Origin: Endobacter medicaginis
Lineage (GTDB): Bacteria > Pseudomonadota > Alphaproteobacteria > Acetobacterales > Acetobacteraceae
Assembly (NCBI RefSeq): GCF_014192375.1
Contig: NZ_JACHXV010000002.1
Coordinates: forward strand, 1 to 64,000
DNA: 64,000 nucleotides
Direction: 5' to 3'
The number at the start of each line of letters is the position of its first letter. Within the stretch, counting starts at the first letter, position 1. Position numbers and translations under genes: made by a program. The notes below the pieces were generated by a model. That model saw only the letters and a program-made list of their open reading frames with translations, was not told the DNA's origin and did not search any database. Below are positions 59,980 through 64,000 of this stretch, one piece after another.

Positions 59980-60644
59980 TCTCCCCTCTCGCGCATCGGC
60001 GCCCAGACCATGTCCGGCCAGTCCATCGAACCGTTCTCCCCCGACCCGCCGGCGCGGATAACGTGCAGCCGGATCAGGGCGGGAAGCATGTTGGCAGTCC
60101 ACTCGTCATGCCACCGGTGATCGTTGCGGTCGAGATAGGAGAAGGTGATCGAGCGGACACCGTCGAGCAGGACGGTGGACTGCGTCCCCGGCGCCGGGGC
60201 ACCGGGCGGCAGCGGGTGGAGGGGCCGGGCATGGAAATGAGGCGCGCTGCGCAGCACCAGCCGGCCCGGACCGTGCCGGTCCTGTCCGCGCTCGAGACCG
60301 ATCGCGATATCGAGCCGGTCGATCACCTCGGTCTGCCGGCCGAGCAGTGCCGCCGGCGCGATGAAGGCAAGTCGGCCAGCCTCGCCGGTGAGGAAGCCGC
60401 GCCCGTCCGGCGACCCCGCCTCCGCCGCCTCGATCAGCCGGCCCAGCGCGCGATCGACCGGCTCGAGCCCGTCGGCCGCGGCGAGCTGTCGGTCCTGCGC
60501 GTGCCACCCGGCCAGACCCAGCCGCGTACCGCCGGCCAGACCCGCCATCAGCAGCCCGAGCACCACCAGGGCGACGAGGATTTCCAGCAGGGTGAAACCG
60601 GCCTCGTCCAGGCTGGTTCGGGGGGCGGTTCGGGGACGGCTCAC
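59976..60644 (-). CDS. gspJ: Type II secretion minor pseudopilin GspJ
   Basis: A 222-residue pseudopilin. EAGFTLLEILVALVVLGLLMAGLAGG is the prepilin peptidase site with Glu at +5. The C-terminal part (STVLLDGVRSITFSYLDRNDHRWHDEW) matches GspJ. The GTG start overlaps the gspI stop. Confidence 0.85.
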   Translation of the reverse strand: MSRPRTAPRTSLDEAGFTLLEILVALVVLGLLMAGLAGGTRLGLAGWHAQDRQLAAADGLEPVDRALGRLIEAAEAGSPDGRGFLTGEAGRLAFIAPAALLGRQTEVIDRLDIAIGLERGQDRHGPGRLVLRSAPHFHARPLHPLPPGAPAPGTQSTVLLDGVRSITFSYLDRNDHRWHDEWTANMLPALIRLHVIRAGGSGENGSMDWPDMVWAPMRERGE

Positions 60645-61072
60645 GGCGTCGAATCCGCCGGTGCCGGGGCGATGAGACGGGTGTCGAGCGTCACCGGACC
60701 GGCGCCGTCGTCGCCCGGCGGCGAGATTCGTACCTGTACGTCATACAACGCGAGCGGCCGCGAGACCCGCGCCGCCGGCCCGGCCGACACCGCAGCGGCG
60801 GTCTCCGCCGGCCGCACCACGGTGCTCCAGCGCCAGCCGCCGCCATCGTCGCCCTCGCTGCGTCCGGGCACCAGCGCGGTGGCGTTCAGCGCGGCGAGAT
60901 GCGAGCGCGCCCGCACCAGCGCCTCCTCGCGTCGCAGCGCGGCATGGGTGGCGCGCAGACCCGAGCCGATACCGCCGAACAGCACCGCCAGCGCGATCGC
61001 CGCGATCACCGTCGCAACCAGCACTTCCAGCAGCGTGAAGCCGCCCTCGCGACGGGCCCGGGCCGCCCTCAT
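60641..61072 (-). CDS. gspI: Type II secretion minor pseudopilin GspI
   Basis: A 143-residue pseudopilin with REGGFTLLEVLVATVIAAIALAVLFGG (prepilin cleavage before Phe, Glu at +5). The short length and place between H and J identify it as GspI. The start overlaps gspH by four bases (ATGA). Confidence 0.83.
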   Translation of the reverse strand: MRAARARREGGFTLLEVLVATVIAAIALAVLFGGIGSGLRATHAALRREEALVRARSHLAALNATALVPGRSEGDDGGGWRWSTVVRPAETAAAVSAGPAARVSRPLALYDVQVRISPPGDDGAGPVTLDTRLIAPAPADSTP

Positions 61073-61530
61073 GTCGCGTGGACCCGGCCCGTGAACCAGT
61101 CGATGGCGATCCGGGTGCGCAGGCCCGACGCGCCCAGACAGATCTCTCCGTCGCGCGCCGCCCCATCGATCCGCGCGCTGCCATCGGCGAGGAAGGCGAC
61201 CGACAGCATCCGCGGCGCCACGCCGCGCTCGTCGCAGCCGACCGGCACCGAGTCCCCGAGCGTGACCGGCGGTCCGTTGCCGCTGAGCCGGCCCTCGGCG
61301 GACAACCGCATCTCCACCGTGCGGTCCTGCCCGATCGCCGCGCCGCGCGCCGCGCGCAGGGCGCCGATCACCTCCGTCCGCGCCGCCGAGAGCGACAGCC
61401 GCGGCGAATACTGCCGCCCATGCCCGAGCACGATCGTCATCGCCAGCCCCAGCACCACGATCACGACAATCATCTCGATCAGCGTGAAGCCCGTCCGGGG
61501 CCCGCCGCGGAACGCGCCCGGAACGGCCAT
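61069..61530 (-). CDS. gspH: Type II secretion minor pseudopilin GspH
   Basis: A 153-residue pseudopilin. RTGFTLIEMIVVIVVLGLAMTIVLG gives the cleavage site, and the C-terminal GspH-type sandwich has AARTEVIGALRAARGAAIGQDRTV and ends FTGRVHAT. The ATG at 61530 lies 22 bases after the gspF stop. A conventional gspG would be expected between gspF and gspH, but none is present. Confidence 0.83.
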   Translation of the reverse strand: MAVPGAFRGGPRTGFTLIEMIVVIVVLGLAMTIVLGHGRQYSPRLSLSAARTEVIGALRAARGAAIGQDRTVEMRLSAEGRLSGNGPPVTLGDSVPVGCDERGVAPRMLSVAFLADGSARIDGAARDGEICLGASGLRTRIAIDWFTGRVHAT

Positions 61531-61552
61531 CGGACACCGTCCGCTGCGGGTT

Positions 61553-62800
61553 CTACTGGGCAAGATTGTTCAGGCTCAGCATCGCCACCAGCAGCGAGGA
61601 GACGATGCCGGCGATGGCCGCCCCCATCACGATGGTGATCGCCGGCACCAGCAGTGCGACCAGCCGCTGCACGCGCAGGCGCACCGCCTCCTCGTGAATG
61701 TCGGCCGCGCGCAGCGCCATCGCGCCAAGCTGGGCGGTCTCCTCGCCGAGGGCCAGCAGATGGATGGTGCGCTCGGGGAACAGCCCCGAGGCGGCCAGCG
61801 GGCGGGCCAGCCCCGAACCGGCGCGCGCCGAGGTGGTGGCGGCATCGATCGCCGCGGTGCCTGCGGCATTGCCGAGCGCGTCGCGCACGATGCCGAGGGC
61901 TGCGACCAGCGGCACGCCGTTGAGCAACATGGTGCCCAGCGTGCGGGCCAGCCGCGCAGCCATCGTCTCGCGCCATAGCGGGCCCAGCAGCGGCAGGCCG
62001 AGCCGCCAGCGATCGACGGCCAGGCGCGGTCCGGGACGGGCAAGCAGCGCGCGGCCGGCGAAGAACGCCGCCACCGCCACCACAAGTGCCGGCAGCCAGC
62101 TCGCACCGACAATGGCGCCGAGCGCGATCACGAAGCGCGTCGAGGCGGGCAGCTCGGCGCCGCTCTCGGCGAACAGCGGCACGAATTGCGGCAGCACCTG
62201 GGTGAGCAGCAGGCCGATCGAGCCGATCGCGGCGACGATCAGCAGGGTCGGGTAGATCATCGCCGACTGCACAGAGGCCGAGAGCGCGCGTTCGCGCTCC
62301 AGCACCGAGGCGAGGCGGTCGAGCGTCGGGCCGAGCGTACCGCCCGCCTCGCCGGCGCGCACCATGCCGACATACAGGCGCGAAAAGCTGCCCGGCTCGC
62401 GGGCAAGGGCGCCCGAGAGCGGACCGCCGTCGCGCAGATGCGCGCGGACCCGGCCCAGCACCTCGCGCGGGCGCCGCGCTTTCGTGGTTTCGATCAGAAA
62501 GCGCAGCGCGCGGTCGAGATCCTGCCCCGCGCCGAGCATGATCGACAGCTCGCGGGTCAGATGCGCAAGCTCGCTGCGCGACAGGCCGCCACTCCCGAGG
62601 CTGAGCCCAGGGAGGGTGAGACTGACGCCGCCGCGATCGGCGGTGATCGACAGCGGCATGCGTCCCTGCGCCTGCAGCCGGCGCGCCAGCTCCTCGGCGC
62701 TGGGGGCGGAGGCCCTGCCGCGCTCGGTGCGCCCGTCCGCGGTCAGCGCGCGGTAGTGGAAACTCGCCTCCACCAGGCCCGCCGGCACCGCCTCGCGCAT
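61553..62800 (-). CDS. gspF: Type II secretion platform protein GspF
   Basis: A 415-residue inner-membrane platform protein with two T2SSF domains. The first begins HLTRELSIMLGAGQDLDRALRFL, the second RLARTLGTMLLNGVPLVAALGIVRDALGN; three long membrane helices are visible, and the C-terminal AITIVMGAAIAGIVSSLLVAMLSLNNL is typical. The start at 62800 follows the gspE stop by seven bases. Confidence 0.92.
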   Translation of the reverse strand: MREAVPAGLVEASFHYRALTADGRTERGRASAPSAEELARRLQAQGRMPLSITADRGGVSLTLPGLSLGSGGLSRSELAHLTRELSIMLGAGQDLDRALRFLIETTKARRPREVLGRVRAHLRDGGPLSGALAREPGSFSRLYVGMVRAGEAGGTLGPTLDRLASVLERERALSASVQSAMIYPTLLIVAAIGSIGLLLTQVLPQFVPLFAESGAELPASTRFVIALGAIVGASWLPALVVAVAAFFAGRALLARPGPRLAVDRWRLGLPLLGPLWRETMAARLARTLGTMLLNGVPLVAALGIVRDALGNAAGTAAIDAATTSARAGSGLARPLAASGLFPERTIHLLALGEETAQLGAMALRAADIHEEAVRLRVQRLVALLVPAITIVMGAAIAGIVSSLLVAMLSLNNLAQ

Positions 62801-62807
62801 CGGCGGC

Positions 62808-64000
62808 TCAGGCGTCCATGTCGAGCGGCAGCACCGGGGCGGGGTCCGGCGCGGCAAGGGAGTCCGCCTCGCCGGCGGCGCCGATGGCGCGGATCACCTC
62901 CTCGATGGTGGTCTCGCCGGCCAGTGCCGCGTTGAGCCCGGCACGCAGCATCGGCACCATGCCGGAGGCGATGGCGGCGCGCTCGATCTCGCCATGGTCG
63001 GCGCGGGCCAGCACCAGCCGCTCGATCGCCGCGTCGGGCTCGAGGAACTCGGCGATGGCCAGGCGGCCGCGATAGCCGGTGCCGCGACATTGCGCGCAGC
63101 CGGCGGCGTGCCAGATGGTGGCATCGCGCGGGAGCGCGAAGCGCTCGGCGACGGCCGCGCTGACGGTCTCCGGCCGGCGGCAGGCGGCGCAGAGCCGGCG
63201 CACCAGGCGCTGGGCCAGCACGCCGCGCAGCACGGCGGTGACGAGATAGTCCTCCAGCCCCATGTCGCGCAGCCGGGTGATGGTGGCGGCGGCCGAGTTG
63301 GTGTGCACCGTCGACAGCACCAGATGGCCGGTGAGTGCGGCCTGCACGGCGATCTGCGCTGTCTCGAGATCGCGGATCTCGCCCACCATGATCACGTCGG
63401 GGTCCTGGCGCAGGATCGAGCGCAGCAGGGAAGCGAAATCCAGCCCGATCTGCGGCTTGACCTGGATCTGGTTGATGCCGTGCAGCTGGTATTCGATCGG
63501 GTCTTCGACGGTGACGATCTTGCGCGTCGTCGCGTTCAGCGCCGACAGACCGGTATACAGCGTGGTGGTCTTGCCGCTGCCGGTCGGCCCGGTGACCAGC
63601 ACGATGCCGTTGGGCAGGTCGAACGCCGCATGCAGACGCGCCACCAGCCGGGAATCCAGGCCCAGAGTAGCGTAGTCGAAGCGCACAGAGGAGCGGTCGA
63701 GGATGCGCAGCACCACCGTCTCGCCGTGCAGCGACGGGATGGTGGAGACGCGGAAATCGACCTCCTGGCCGCGCACCGCCATGCGGATGCGGCCATCCTG
63801 CGGCAGGCGGCGCTCGGCGATGTCGAGCCGGGCCATGATCTTGATGCGCGAGATCACCGCCGCGATCAGCCCGGCCGGCGGGCTGTCGGCCTCGTGCAGC
63901 ACGCCGTCATGACGGTAGCGGATGCGCAGTCGGTCCTCGAACGGCTCGATATGGATGTCGGAGGCCTGGGTCTCGACGGCGCGGGCGATGATCTGGTTCA
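62808..64000 (-). CDS. gspE: Type II secretion ATPase GspE, 5' part outside the window
   Basis: The C-terminal 397 or so residues of the secretion ATPase; the N-terminus lies beyond 64,000. The visible part begins NQIIARAVETQASDIHIEPF, then RIRYRHDGVLHE. Walker A GPTGSGKTTTLY, the Asp box, Walker B IMVGEIRDLETAQIAVQAALTGHLVLSTVHTN and a four-cysteine zinc loop (CAACRRP, then CAQCRGTGYRGR) are intact. It powers pseudopilus assembly. Confidence 0.95.
   Translation of the reverse strand, partial: NQIIARAVETQASDIHIEPFEDRLRIRYRHDGVLHEADSPPAGLIAAVISRIKIMARLDIAERRLPQDGRIRMAVRGQEVDFRVSTIPSLHGETVVLRILDRSSVRFDYATLGLDSRLVARLHAAFDLPNGIVLVTGPTGSGKTTTLYTGLSALNATTRKIVTVEDPIEYQLHGINQIQVKPQIGLDFASLLRSILRQDPDVIMVGEIRDLETAQIAVQAALTGHLVLSTVHTNSAAATITRLRDMGLEDYLVTAVLRGVLAQRLVRRLCAACRRPETVSAAVAERFALPRDATIWHAAGCAQCRGTGYRGRLAIAEFLEPDAAIERLVLARADHGEIERAAIASGMVPMLRAGLNAALAGETTIEEVIRAIGAAGEADSLAAPDPAPVLPLDMDA

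Noticed and set aside
61531-61552. Missing or frameshifted gspG between gspF and gspH
   Set aside because: The gap is 22 bases, too short for even a remnant.

Overview
The window is GC-rich alphaproteobacterial DNA. Gene content (OprB- and alginate-export-type porins, a polyol dehydrogenase, the aroE-coaE-dnaQ string, TrcR, zinc-less L31, a type II secretion operon) fits the Rhodospirillales, probably an acetic-acid-bacterium relative (Acetobacteraceae). The family is inferred from content, not from a marker gene. I saw no rRNA, tRNA, CRISPR array or transposase.

Region 1 (about 1-10,960) is accessory DNA, visibly more AT-rich in places and almost entirely orphan genes. It starts with a ColE2-like plasmid replication initiator (406-2142) behind a repeat-rich leader. 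Next comes a minus-strand run of four uncharacterised genes (5121 down to 2541), one with an HExxH metallopeptidase motif. Then follow an internally duplicated winged-helix-type protein behind a 16-bp palindrome, a metallophosphoesterase, an AT-rich orphan, a solitary Xre/MbcA/ParS-type antitoxin, and a toxin-first hipA-hipB pair. A 12-mer, GTCGATTGCRYG, recurs in three intergenic regions of this block only. I read the block as an integrated or formerly autonomous plasmid-like element.

Region 2 (11,030-18,588) is core: a mannitol/fructuronate-type dehydrogenase, the overlapping dctA-aroE-coaE-dnaQ string, ndk, and an ABC-F ATPase. Region 3 (18,607-31,166) is nutrient uptake and stress: a LacI-controlled DHDPS-family/MFS/OprB operon with a divergent regulator and palindromic operator, an APC permease with a META lipoprotein, an alginate-export-type porin, and a MerR regulator whose promoter closely resembles the mercury-resistance promoter and drives a glutaredoxin-MauE fusion plus a second DHDPS-family enzyme.

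Region 4 (31,176-43,730) is housekeeping: a Gfo/Idh oxidoreductase, secD-secF, mscL, pdxY, an old-yellow-enzyme reductase, rpmE, hsp20 with a ROSE-like RNA thermometer, trcR, two YdcH-family genes, and purE-purK coupled to a secreted carboxylesterase. Region 5 (43,715-54,992) has an AraC regulator, an exported amidohydrolase, and an operon of GMC alcohol dehydrogenase, acyl-CoA synthetase, aldehyde dehydrogenase and TetR that mirrors alkJ/alkK/alkH. A perfect 20-bp palindrome stands at its head. A methyltransferase and a MoxR/CoxE-like pair follow.

Region 6 (55,023-64,000) is a tightly overlapping minus-strand type II secretion operon, gspE-F-H-I-J-L-M-D-K. gspE runs off the window, and gspG and gspC are not present in the visible part.
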